A DNA stretch of 64,000 bases from Mesorhizobium wenxiniae (GTDB taxonomy: Bacteria; Pseudomonadota; Alphaproteobacteria; Rhizobiales; Rhizobiaceae). The stretch's first letter is position 1. Each line of letters begins with the position of its first letter. A program made the position numbers and the translations under genes. The notes below the pieces were generated by a model. The model did no database searches. It was not told where the DNA came from and saw only the letters and a program-made list of their open reading frames with translations. Location: contig NZ_NPKH01000037.1 of assembly GCF_002284535.1 (NCBI RefSeq), positions 40,609-104,608 on the forward strand, read 5' to 3'. Of this stretch, positions 1 through 7,831 are shown one piece after another.

Positions 1-735
1 CGCCTCACTCCGCTCGGCCTGAGAGTCAGCAAAAAATTCACGCTAGCATTCGACGCGCTCGAATCCGCGGCGCGCGATTTAAGACAGCAAGCTACGCCCC
101 AGAGGGTTCACATCGTTACTTCCCCTGCACTGGCCCAACTTTGGCTCGAACCTCGACTCGGTGCAATCGCGGAGATGGCAGGGCCCGTCGATATATCTGT
201 AACCGCTGCAGACGAACCCCCGAACCTTAAGAGGAGCCCGTTCGATATTTGTCTTTTTTACACTGAAAATCTCGAGAAAACCCAAAGTAGACTGTTTAAC
301 GAGGAGATAGAGCCGGTCTGCACGCCTGCTATCGCGAAAACGCTGCACGAACCGCTCGATCTTATGCATGTGCGCTGTATTCCCGACGTAGTGTGGACTG
401 ATTGGTCGATTTGGGCAGCTGCGAAGATGCCGGGGGGAGTTTTCACCCCCGATGGTCCGGCATTCTCTCTTTATTCCGTTGCAGTGCGACAAGCGCTGAA
501 TGGCGTAGGCGTTCTAATTGGTCGGAAAAGTCTGTTGCGGGAGCATCTTGCGACTGGTGCGCTGGTTGCACCGTTCAATGCACCGACTCCTTTAGGCCTC
601 ACGCTTGCTACATGGATGCTGCCCGAGAGCCGTTCCAACTCCGTCGTCAAGGCCGTGGCAGACGCTCTTCAAGCGATGGCTTTGACTCCGAAAACCTTGG
701 AACATCAACCATCGCCAAAATCACGATGCAGTTGA
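1..735 (+). CDS. LysR-family transcriptional regulator (GcvA-like), 5' end outside window
   Basis: The frame is open from base 1 to a TGA at 733-735, so the start and most of the N-terminal winged helix-turn-helix lie upstream. The first visible residues (LTPLGLRV, then FDALESAARDL) are the end of a LysR DNA-binding domain and its linker helix. The rest (QRVHIVTSPALAQLWLEPRLG onward) is the periplasmic-binding-protein-like effector domain in the short, Trp-rich form seen in GcvA-type regulators. It should act as a cytoplasmic DNA-binding regulator, but the effector and target cannot be read from here. IS debris follows directly downstream, so the gene sits at the edge of an insertion hotspot. 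Confidence 0.75.
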   Translation, partial: RLTPLGLRVSKKFTLAFDALESAARDLRQQATPQRVHIVTSPALAQLWLEPRLGAIAEMAGPVDISVTAADEPPNLKRSPFDICLFYTENLEKTQSRLFNEEIEPVCTPAIAKTLHEPLDLMHVRCIPDVVWTDWSIWAAAKMPGGVFTPDGPAFSLYSVAVRQALNGVGVLIGRKSLLREHLATGALVAPFNAPTPLGLTLATWMLPESRSNSVVKAVADALQAMALTPKTLEHQPSPKSRCS

Positions 736-821
736 CTTGTTCCGTAGCCGCCATATATCCGCGGCCAATTCTAGCAAATCAATTGGCATCCGACTGGCCT
801 GGCTGCGCCTTTCAACTCCGA

Positions 822-1460
822 TCATCCGGCCTCGGATTGAACGTGCAAAGGGATGTCGGTAGTGTAAAACTTGATTAAGTTATTTTGAAACTCCCTCGTG
901 TCACGTTCTCGTTCGTCGGCCATCAGCGGACAGCCGCGACGCTCGGCAATCGCATCCAGCTCCCGCGTCACAGGCTCGCCGGAGATCGAGTTGTCAGCCA
1001 CTGTCGCCAGGCATTCCCGGGTGAGTTCATCGATGAGCACAGAATGCCAAAGCGCGCCTATCAGCCAGAGGTCGGAGGCAAAGTCGAGCCTCCAGCGCTG
1101 GTTCGTATCTTGTGGGATCGTCATCGGCGTGCGCGTTCCCAGAGCCCGCTTGCGGCCGCGCCGCTTCCTTACGTCAGCCGTTCCTCGCGGTAGAAGCGAT
1201 GGAGCTTCTCACACTTGACCTCGATGCCTCGCGCTTCAGCAAAAGGTGCAGATGGCGATGGCCGAAGCGTCGGCGTTGTGATGCCAGTTCCTTCACCTTC
1301 AGTCTCCCACCTGGTTCGGCATCATCCAGCCGCGTCGACCGATAACGGTAGACCCGCGGATCAATACCCACCAGTACGGGGGCTCGGTGCTGCGAACAGC
1401 CCTTCTCTTCCGTAGCCCAGCTCACGGCGTTCCTCGGCGACCCGGGCGTCAGGAGCCTTT
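822..1460 (-). pseudogene. IS3-family transposase OrfB, frameshifted and truncated
   Basis: Two minus-strand frames carry successive pieces of an IS3-group OrfB. Around 1425-1175 lies the N-terminal part (GVDPRVYRYRSTR, ASQRRRFGHRHLHLLLKRE). Around 1124-822 lies the integrase-core start (NQRWRLDFASDLW, DELTRECLATVADNSISG, ELDAIAERRG). The frame changes between them, and the piece stops before the last part of the DDE core, so the enzyme is dead. It lies just downstream of its OrfA partner, as in intact IS3 elements. No terminal repeats were identified. Confidence 0.7.
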
Positions 1461-1462
1461 TT

Positions 1463-1717
1463 TTAAAGCAGGTCGCGCAGAGTCGACACGTCCATTATCG
1501 ACTCCGCCAGAAGCTTCGTCAGCTTTGCGTTCTCTTCCTCAAGCGTCTTCAGCCGCCTGGCCTCTGACATTTCCATGCCGCCATGCTTCTGGCGCCAATT
1601 GTAAAACGTCGCATCCGAGATGCCGTCCATGCGACACATCCCAGCGGCGGACAGTTCCGCCTGATGGTTCTTCAAGATGCCGATGTTCTGTTCGTCCGTG
1701 AACCTCGATCGTTTCAT
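1463..1717 (-). CDS. IS3-family transposase OrfA
   Basis: This protein of about 84 residues starts MKRSRFTDEQ and has the helix-turn-helix (GISDATFYNWRQKHGGM) and leucine-zipper segment (RRLKTLEEENAKLTKLL) of IS3-group OrfA. A start six codons upstream (1735) is possible, but MKRSRF is the usual family start. OrfA binds the element ends and is normally fused to OrfB by -1 frameshifting. With OrfB broken it cannot support transposition. Its 5' side is only about 10-30 bases from the IS630 end, suggesting nested insertion or deletion. Confidence 0.65.
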   Translation of the reverse strand: MKRSRFTDEQNIGILKNHQAELSAAGMCRMDGISDATFYNWRQKHGGMEMSEARRLKTLEEENAKLTKLLAESIMDVSTLRDLL

Positions 1718-1760
1718 CGCCCGACTCTTTTTCAACGGAACAGGCTAGAGCACGTCCTGT

Positions 1761-2250
1761 TTAATCCGGTTCATATCCTGCGGCCTTAAAGTAGTTTGCG
1801 CATTCGGCTGGCGTGAAGAGGTCGAGAAGCGGACCGACGGCGTCCCACAAAGCCTTGATGGTTCTCTCGGCCTTTGCTCGCAACAACGCCTTGAGCTTGG
1901 AGAAGGCGTTCTCGATTGGGTTGAAGTCGGGACTGTAGGGCGGCAGGTAGAGCAGGCTCGCGCCTGCGGCCTCGATCGCGTCGCGCACGCCGGCGGCCTT
2001 GTGGGCGGGCAGGTTGTCCATGACGACGACGTCGCCCTCCGACAATGTCGGGACCAGCACCTGCTCGAGATAGGCCACGAATACGTTGCCGTTCATAGCG
2101 CAGTCGTAGACGAAGGGCGCTGTCATGCCCGTCAGCCGCAGCGCTCCGGTGAAGGTCGTGGTCTTCCAGTGGCCATGCGGCATGCCGGCCGGCAGCGCTC
2201 GCCGCGCGGCGCTCTTCCACGCAGGCGGGCCATCTTTGTGGAGAGGCCGG
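1761..2250 (-). pseudogene. IS630 transposase, C-terminal exon (DDE domain)
   Basis: The exon contains the catalytic core: PHGHWKTTTFTGALRLTGM, then VVMDNLPAHKAAGVRDAIEA (second Asp) and LLYLPPYSPDFNPIENAFSKLK (final Glu). The first bases after the intron encode GLSTKMARLRGRAPRGERCR in one frame, while PHGHW onward is in another. A one-base loss near 2186-2192, within the stretch encoding CRAGMPHG in relatives, explains this. If the intron ends one base earlier (at AC) the spliced frame is open throughout but misreads about 20 conserved residues. Either way the transposase is probably inactive. Confidence 0.75.
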
Positions 2251-2291
2251 GGTGAGTAGGCCGGAGGAATTTCACCTGCCGGCCTCTCGCA

Positions 2292-2325
2292 GAACGGTGC
2301 GTGAACCTCTCGATTCACACCGCTC
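2292..2325 (-). ncRNA. Group II intron domain V
   Basis: On the minus strand the 34-nt segment starts GAGCGGTGTG and ends CACGCACCGTTC, folding into the domain V hairpin. It has the catalytic AGC triad in the first strand, a GAGA-type loop and the closing GTTC. Domain VI follows as a GGCCGG/CCGGCC stem with an internal A-rich bulge that could hold the branch-point adenosine, then the intron end. The structure looks intact, so splicing competence is plausible. Confidence 0.85.
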
Positions 2326-2328
2326 CCA

Positions 2329-3588
2329 TCAGGCAAACGTATTCGTTCCGAACGCCTTCCTGTGCACAAACAGTCCTGGATTTTCCCGCGCCAGCTTTCT
2401 CACGAAGAGGCTGGCACGCGTCTTATGAGACTGAAAGCGCTTGAACTTACGCATGATCCACGCCCTGAGCTTCCGGTTGACGTAATCAGCCAGAGTGGAC
2501 AGGGCCGAACGGCTGTAACGGCCGTAATAGGCTATCCATCCCCGAAGGAGTGGATTGAGCTGTTGGGCAATTTCAGCCAGCGTCCCCGGCGTTTGCCGCG
2601 GGATGTTCAAGCTTTTGATCGTGGCTCGCATCGACTTCATTGCCGTTGGGCTGGCCGCAGGCGTGTAGCCACAGAAGAACTCATCTCGCTGTGTGTTCGC
2701 CACGCGTCGCGGTCGGAACTGATACCCGAGGAAGTCGAACACGACATTCGGGTATTCCCCTCTGCGCCTTTGGTCTTTGCAATAGACGATCTTGGTCTTT
2801 GTCGGATGCATTTGGAGCCCGCATGCTACCAGTCGAGCACCAAGCTCCGCCTTGAGGGCTTCTGCCTGCTGCTCATTCCGGCAATGCACAAGGCCATCGT
2901 CCGCGTATCGACACCATGGCAGGTCAGGGTGTGTCCGCGTCATCCACAGATCAAATGCATAGTGCATGAAGAGATTCGACAAGATCGGGCTGACAACGCC
3001 CCCTTGCGGGGTACCTCGTGTGCGCTCGACTACTTCTCCGTTCTTCTCCATCGGCGCTGCCAGCCATCTTTCGATGTAGAGCAGAGCCCACTTGCATGCG
3101 ACGTGTTTCCTGACCGCCTTCAGCAGGAGATCGTGCGGAAGATTGTCAAACAGCCCTTTGATGTCGAATTCCAGAACCCAGTCATACTTCCAGCACCGCT
3201 GCCGCGTCACCCCCACGGCATCCAGAGCCGATTTTCCCGGCCTGTAGCCGTAGGAGTCTGGAAGAAAGAGGGAATCCAAATCCGGCTCAATCATCTGCTT
3301 GACCACCATCTGCGCGATCCGATCGCTGACGGTGGGCACACCCAAAACCCTTTCGCCCCCAGTCTTCTTCGGAATGGAGACAGCGCGAACCGGCGGTGGG
3401 AAGTACGTCCCTGAGGACATCCGATTCCAGACCTTGTAGAGGTTTACTGCAAGGTCCTTTTCGAACATCTCCAGGGTCTGCCCGTCCACCCCGGCTGCGC
3501 CATGGTTGGCTTTGACCGCTTTGTAAGCTTCGTACACTTGACGTTTCTCTATTCGAAACGGCTTGTCTGTCGTACTTTCCGAAGTCAT
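2329..3588 (-). CDS. ltrA: Group II intron reverse transcriptase/maturase
   Basis: This 419-residue multifunctional protein aids splicing of its intron RNA and copies it into DNA during retrohoming. It has RT blocks in order: GAAGVDGQTLE near residue 35, VSIPKKTGGERVLGVPTVSDR, DSYGYRPGKSALDAV, FDIKGLFDNLPHDLL, GTPQGGVVSPILSNL, and the catalytic CRYADDGLVHC. The maturase (X) domain follows (GWIAYYGRYSRSAL). There is no C-terminal HNH endonuclease, as in class D introns such as RmInt1. I chose the ATG at 3588 (MTSESTTDKPF) over one eight codons upstream because GGAAACAGG precedes it and the length then equals the RmInt1 protein. No lesion is visible. Confidence 0.92.
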   Translation of the reverse strand: MTSESTTDKPFRIEKRQVYEAYKAVKANHGAAGVDGQTLEMFEKDLAVNLYKVWNRMSSGTYFPPPVRAVSIPKKTGGERVLGVPTVSDRIAQMVVKQMIEPDLDSLFLPDSYGYRPGKSALDAVGVTRQRCWKYDWVLEFDIKGLFDNLPHDLLLKAVRKHVACKWALLYIERWLAAPMEKNGEVVERTRGTPQGGVVSPILSNLFMHYAFDLWMTRTHPDLPWCRYADDGLVHCRNEQQAEALKAELGARLVACGLQMHPTKTKIVYCKDQRRRGEYPNVVFDFLGYQFRPRRVANTQRDEFFCGYTPAASPTAMKSMRATIKSLNIPRQTPGTLAEIAQQLNPLLRGWIAYYGRYSRSALSTLADYVNRKLRAWIMRKFKRFQSHKTRASLFVRKLARENPGLFVHRKAFGTNTFA

Positions 3589-4134
3589 CCTGTTTCCAGT
3601 TGTTCCAAACAATACGACGGCCTGATCCGCCCCCTTTGCTCTGACCCCATTATAGGGTCCTCGACGCTCATACGGGGCGGTCCGCCCCAGTCTCCTGCAT
3701 CGGTACTCTCGCCTTGCGATTTGCTCCGCTTGAGCTTCTCCCTTTGCATCAGGAGCCTGGTTCCTGCAGTTCCGCGTGAAAGCCTATGTCCAACTCACGC
3801 CCCCTCTACGCCGGTCGCCGCCCGCCCGGTCATCAGGCGTCTGGCGGACTTGTTCCAGGATGACGAAACGGTCCTGGTTTCGACGACACTTACGTTCATA
3901 ACGACGCGTCCTCGGAGGGTTCACTTTCGTTCGTCTTTTGGACATGCACCTGCTCGGGTCTCGCCCGAACGTTTCATCCGACGCTCACTACCACGGCTCT
4001 TTACCGCAGCAGCTCGGACTGGTTTGGGACCTGCCCCTGAAAGCCGATCCCGGAGGGCCGTCCTCCATCATTCACGCAGCTTCACGTTACGGGGTTAGCT
4101 CATACTGAACTCCTTCCGTGCCTCTGCAGCACAC

Positions 4135-4587
4135 TCTCGTCGATGAACACGAGCTTCGCCGGATCGAGATCGAGCTGGCCGTCGAACCAGTCCCGGCGCC
4201 GCTTCAGGACGTCGGGGCGATCCTGCTCCAGTGCGTGCGCGGACTTTTTTTGAATGTCCAGCCGTGGCCGCGAAGCCAGGCGCTCAAGGCGCTGCGGCTG
4301 ATCCGCACCGAATGCTCGGCGCTGAGCCGCTCCACCATCTCGTTCAGCGTGATGTCCTTGCGCTCCTCGATCAGCCCGACGATGAAGGCTTCATGCGCAT
4401 CGAGGCAGGAGGCGCGGCGGCGGCCCTGCGGGCGTGGCGCCAGTTCGCCGATCTTCGCCCGCGCAATCCAGCGGATCGCGCTGGACACTCCCACGCCGAA
4501 CCGCGCCGCCGCTTGCCGCGCCGACATGCCCTCGTCCGAAGCCTTCAAGACCCGCGACCGAAGATCCCCGCTCAATGCTCTTCCCAT
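4135..4587 (-). pseudogene. IS630 transposase, N-terminal exon with -1 frameshift site
   Basis: From MGRALSGDLRSRVL the product carries the IS630 helix-turn-helix (SARQAAARFGVGVSSAIRWI) and second DNA-binding helix region (LNEMVERLSAEHSVRISRSALSAWLRGHGWTFKK cut here for length). The zero frame stops at 4204. Seven A residues (minus strand, 4251-4245) follow Phe. Slipping back one base there gives the expected continuation KKSAHALEQDRPDVLKRRR and then DPAKLVFIDE, ending at the intron. The family commonly makes its full transposase by -1 frameshifting on such a run. Called pseudogene because the downstream exon carries a further lesion. Confidence 0.75.
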
Positions 4588-4937
4588 CGTCCACCTCCAT
4601 CGAGGTGGATGTTGAATCAGCACAAAACGCAGCCGTCACATCACAATCGATTCATCGATCACAGGACGTGCTCTAACCTCGAAGCGACGACTTTCCAGGG
4701 GAGCAGGTCAGGATAGAAAGGTTGTCGCATCGAGCCCCCTCACGGTCAGGACGGGTAGTACTGAACTCATATGAATCAAATTTATATCAGCCTCCGTTTT
4801 TTCCACCTACAGGCCGGAGATCACAACGGGTATCTTGGCAAGCTGTGAAGTTTTGATGCCGGTTCGGGAGTCGGCACAATGCAGCGATCACATGAAATTG
4901 GCATCGAGAAAACAAGCGTAATAGAGAGGAACTTGAT

Positions 4938-5036
4938 ATGGCTAAATTCTTGTACGCCGCTGCCGTTGCGATGGCGCCGTTCATGGCCAGTAGCGCTGCG
5001 CATGCGGCCTGCGGCGACATCACGAATTTTCTGTAG
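4938..5036 (+). pseudogene. Signal-peptide remnant of an ABC substrate-binding protein (possible choX/proX)
   Basis: A good ribosome site (AGAGAGGA) precedes an ATG that encodes a clean secretion signal (MAKFLYAAAVAMAPFMASSA, then AHA|ACGDITNF). It stops at a TAG after 32 residues. The mature start ACGDI resembles choline/glycine-betaine binding proteins, and the next two genes are the permease and ATPase of such a transporter. The most likely reading is a choX-like gene reduced to its first codons by deletion. The identity is inferred from context, since the mature protein is missing. Confidence 0.45.
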
Positions 5037-5166
5037 CAAGCGATTCCGCAATCCTTGCCAACAACCCGGCCCCTGGCCGGAAATTACGCATCAAAACGGT
5101 TGCAACAATTTGACGATCGAAACCAGTCAAGGTTGCTGATGGTGCGAGTTCATCAAGGTAAAAGAT

Positions 5167-6054
5167 ATGGACTGGTTTTTTAAATTTCCTCAATTGAGCC
5201 CTGAACTACTCCTCGCCGTCACACGCACCGTCGACGGTTCTCTCAGGACTCTCACGCGGGCTTATGGCGACAGCATCGAGGCCTTCTTCAAGCCTCTCTT
5301 TTACTTTCTCGTGTTCATCGAGAATATGATGTCCAACGCTCCCTGGCCGATCGTCGTGTTCGCAATGGCAGGTATCGCATGGATCGTCGCGCGGAATTGG
5401 GTCGCCGTAGCCGCTGTTATCGGCACATTGCTGCTGATCGGGCTCTTAGGTTTATGGCTTGACACGATGAAGACTATTTCTCTTGTCCTTTCATCAACGC
5501 TCTTTGCGATTGCCATAGGAATACCGCTCGGAATCGTAATGAACCGCTTCAAAAATGTGGCTGGAGTCATGCGGGCTGTCCTCGACGTGATGCAGACAAT
5601 GCCACCCTTCGTCTACCTCATTCCGGTTGTAATGCTGCTTGGGATCGGCCGCGTGCCGGGCTTCATCGCTGTTGTGATCTACGCAATTCCTCCGATCATC
5701 CGACTTACCGATCTCGGCATACGCCTAGTCGAAAAGGAAGTTCTGGAGGCAGCCGACGCCTATGGCTGTTCGCGATGGCAGAAACTCTGGAAGGTTCAGA
5801 TGCCGCTTGCCATGCCAACCATAATGGCCGGTATCAACCAGACGATCATGATGGCGCTCGCAATGGTGGTCATTGCCTCAATGATTGGCGTCCAAGGGCT
5901 TGGCCTCAACGTGTTGCAAGCGATCGCCAATCAGTACTTCACGCAAGGTATATTTAGCGGGTTTGCAATAGTGGGTATCGCGATCATATTCGACCGCATC
6001 AGCCAGGCCTACGGCCGCCGCTTGCAAAAACATCGGGGTGCCGGACGTGACTAA
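5167..6054 (+). CDS. choW: Choline/glycine betaine-type ABC transporter permease (ProW/ChoW family)
   Basis: This 295-residue inner-membrane protein of the osmoprotectant importer family forms the translocation channel. At least six hydrophobic segments are visible from about residue 60 on, after a polar N-terminus starting MDWFFKFPQLSPE. The cytoplasmic EAA loop that contacts the ATPase is intact (EAADAYGCSRWQKLWKVQMP, residues about 195-215). The length is typical of ChoW. The stop overlaps the next gene by 17 bases, so the two are co-translated. With the binding protein apparently lost upstream, import may be dead or depend on an unlinked binding protein. Confidence 0.85.
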   Translation: MDWFFKFPQLSPELLLAVTRTVDGSLRTLTRAYGDSIEAFFKPLFYFLVFIENMMSNAPWPIVVFAMAGIAWIVARNWVAVAAVIGTLLLIGLLGLWLDTMKTISLVLSSTLFAIAIGIPLGIVMNRFKNVAGVMRAVLDVMQTMPPFVYLIPVVMLLGIGRVPGFIAVVIYAIPPIIRLTDLGIRLVEKEVLEAADAYGCSRWQKLWKVQMPLAMPTIMAGINQTIMMALAMVVIASMIGVQGLGLNVLQAIANQYFTQGIFSGFAIVGIAIIFDRISQAYGRRLQKHRGAGRD

Positions 6055-7117
6055 GAGCGACGCATCCATCGAGATCCGCGATCTCTACAAGATATTTGGT
6101 AATGCTCCAAAGCACTACGTCGAAGCCGTGCGCAACGGACTCTCAAAAGCCGATCTTGCGAATAAGCACGGACATATCCTTGGGTTGAACAACATCAACA
6201 TCGTAATCCCTGCAGGAAAGATACAAGTCATCATGGGATTGTCGGGCTCCGGCAAGTCCACATTGATCCGTCACATCAACCGTCTCATCGAGCCGACAGC
6301 GGGCTCGATCGTGATCGACGGGCGCGATATCCTCGGTATGTCCGAATTGGAACTGCGAGAGTTCCGACGTAACCGGACGGCGATGGTTTTCCAGAATTTC
6401 GCCTTGTTGCCGCACAGGACCGTCATCGACAATGTGACGTTCGGCCTCGAGGTCCGGGGCTTCGATAAAGCCAGAAGCCGGGAGACCGGCATGAGGTGGA
6501 TCGACCGAGTCGGCCTTTTGGGCTTTGAAAACCGCTATCCAGACGAGTTATCGGGTGGCATGAAGCAGCGAGTTGGTCTCGCGCGCGCACTCAGTAGCGA
6601 TGCATCGATCCTCATGATGGACGAGGCGTATTCGGCTCTGGATCCTCTGATCCGAACCGACATGCAGACCATGCTGCTAGATCTTCAGATGGAGTTGAAG
6701 AAGACAATTGTCTTCATCACCCATGACCTCGACGAGGCGCTACGACTGGGCGACCGCATAGTTATCCTGCGTGATGGGACCATCGTTCAGCAGGGGGACG
6801 GCCAGGACATTCTTTTGCGCCCGGCAGATGACTACATCCAAAGATTTGTCAAGGACGTCAATAGAGGGCGCTTCATCAAGGTCGAGGCGGTCATGGATGA
6901 AGCTCCCCGGGCCGATAGCACTTCACTGCCAAGATTAAAGGTAAGCACAACGCTCGAGGTCGCGGCTAAGGAACTGACGAACTCCCCGTACGATGAAGCA
7001 ATTGTTGTCGACGTGGTTGGTAAGCCCATGGGGCTGGTGTCCCTTCGCCAGATCACCGCGGCTTTGTCAGCAACGGGAGAGACAGATCGTAAGAAAGTAG
7101 AGCTAACTTTGAAATGA
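6038..7117 (+). CDS. choV: Choline/glycine betaine-type ABC transporter ATPase (ProV/ChoV family)
   Basis: This 359-residue ATPase energises the ChoW permease. All motifs are intact: Walker A GLSGSGKST, Q-loop VFQNFALLPH, signature LSGGMKQRVGLARAL, Walker B ILMMDEAYSALDP and switch His FITHDLDEAL. The N-terminal EIRDLYKIFGNAP and the long insert before Walker A are typical of ProV. A C-terminal tail (about residues 280-359) resembles one CBS-like repeat, the osmosensing region of relatives. The start is a GTG overlapping choW. A second GTG three codons on is possible. Confidence 0.88.
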   Translation: MPDVTKSDASIEIRDLYKIFGNAPKHYVEAVRNGLSKADLANKHGHILGLNNINIVIPAGKIQVIMGLSGSGKSTLIRHINRLIEPTAGSIVIDGRDILGMSELELREFRRNRTAMVFQNFALLPHRTVIDNVTFGLEVRGFDKARSRETGMRWIDRVGLLGFENRYPDELSGGMKQRVGLARALSSDASILMMDEAYSALDPLIRTDMQTMLLDLQMELKKTIVFITHDLDEALRLGDRIVILRDGTIVQQGDGQDILLRPADDYIQRFVKDVNRGRFIKVEAVMDEAPRADSTSLPRLKVSTTLEVAAKELTNSPYDEAIVVDVVGKPMGLVSLRQITAALSATGETDRKKVELTLK

Positions 7118-7204
7118 CGTAATGTATCCCTCAATGCCATCCTTCAAGGCGCGCGTATCGCTCCAGCATGGAGGACGATGTCCCGCTTCGGTGCCGCCAA
7201 CAAT

Positions 7205-7405
7205 GTCACTCAGGTATCCTCATGCCACCTGTCATCATTTCAGGCGCGACTGAGGAGATGCCCGCCATCCAGGAGACCCATTGCGGCGACAACGCGCTTC
7301 GACACCGAGAAGGAGGCGCTTCAACTCGCGAACACTGCCAATATTGGCTCGCCGGCTCCGTCGGCGGGCGAAGCAGATGGTCGGGCGATAAACGCTGGGC
7401 CACCG
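7205..7405 (+). pseudogene. Aldehyde dehydrogenase C-terminal fragment, multiply frameshifted
   Basis: Two short pieces in different frames match the order of an aldehyde dehydrogenase C-terminus. MPPVIISGATEEMPAIQET (from 7221) resembles the family segment FEPTVLTGVTPDM..REET. TRFDTEKEALQLANTANIG (from about 7288) resembles the RFDTEEEALALANDTxYG segment that follows it. There is no start, catalytic cysteine or continuous frame. This is a decayed relic seen only by motif similarity. Confidence 0.4.
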
Positions 7406-7575
7406 ATGCCTTGAGCGCCGCCTGACCTTCCGTTGGTGTGCTGAAGGGAGTGCATTCGAAAGTCCGTGTCGTTCACGCCGGACGAGCACTGAGTGAGACA
7501 GCCGCAGGAGAAGGTGAATGCAGATGTGATCCCAGAGCTTAGTTGACGTATCGTCTGTCGCGTCGGCAGGCCGTG

Positions 7576-7752
7576 GACCTCGGTTTCGGCGGCAAGCTAG
7601 CCATTCATCCGCGCCAGATCGCACCTCTCTGGAGGCTTCGCTCCTTCCGCCGCTGAGATCGATTGGGTCAGGCGCATCCTTGCGAGCGCCGATGGTGCCG
7701 TCGCGCTCGACGGCGTCATGATAGACGAGCCGGTTCGGCTTAAAGACAAGAG
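7576..7752 (+). pseudogene. CitE/HpcH-family CoA-lyase C-terminal fragment
   Basis: The segment DLGFGGKLAIHPRQIAPL is followed, after a one-base frame change, by APSAAEIDWVRRILASADGAVALDGVMIDEPVRLK (shown without the run limit as two parts: APSAAEIDWVRRILAS and ADGAVALDGVMIDEPVRLK). This is the characteristic end of citrate-lyase-beta-like/HpcH aldolases. The upstream catalytic part is missing. The second frame runs straight into the pyruvate carboxylase frame, which makes the downstream gene look longer than it is. Confidence 0.6.
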
Positions 7753-7831
7753 CGTTGTGAAACGTCCGCGGCTGCAATCGTCAAGTCAGTGGCCCGGGAT
7801 GCGGGTGCCACTCTCGAATCGGAGCGTGAAC

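Larger units (their letters stand above)
2251..4134 (-). mobile_element. Group II intron, RmInt1-like, inserted in IS630 transposase
   Basis: Boundaries come from IS630 continuity: the 5' exon ends GACGAGA at 4135 and the intron begins GTGTG at 4134. The 3' exon resumes CCGGCCTCTCC at 2250, which restores FIDETGLSTKM. This gives about 1,884 nt (uncertain by one base at the 3' end; the intron reads CTCACC or CTCAC). A domain V hairpin and a domain VI stem lie near the 3' end, and a maturase ORF fills the middle. The length, the 419-residue protein and the IS630-type host match what is known of Sinorhizobium RmInt1, which homes into ISRm2011-2. Confidence 0.9.
1746..4675 (-). mobile_element. 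IS630-family insertion sequence carrying a group II intron
   Basis: The two ends are perfect 15-bp inverted repeats: TAGAGCACGTCCTGT at 1746-1760 and its reverse complement at 4661-4675. Each outer end is the dinucleotide TA, the known target duplication of IS630/Tc1 elements. Inside, on the minus strand, is one transposase gene whose two halves (4135-4587 and 1761-2250) are separated by an intron. Without the intron the element would be about 1.05 kb, a normal size for this family. Confidence 0.9.

Noticed and set aside
822..1460. IS3 OrfB frame change considered as the normal OrfA-OrfB shift
   Set aside because: The break is inside OrfB, not at the OrfA-OrfB overlap, and the C-terminal core is missing.
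2362..3414. 350-codon plus-strand frame in the intron
   Set aside because: It is antisense to the maturase RT motifs and has no protein similarity that I can see.
3502..4098. 198-codon plus-strand frame in the intron 5' part
   Set aside because: It lies over the structured RNA domains I-III on the opposite strand. Length is due to chance.
7235..7777. 180-codon minus-strand frame before pyc
   Set aside because: The plus strand of the same bases carries ALDH and CitE relics. The minus frame is Arg-rich with no motif.
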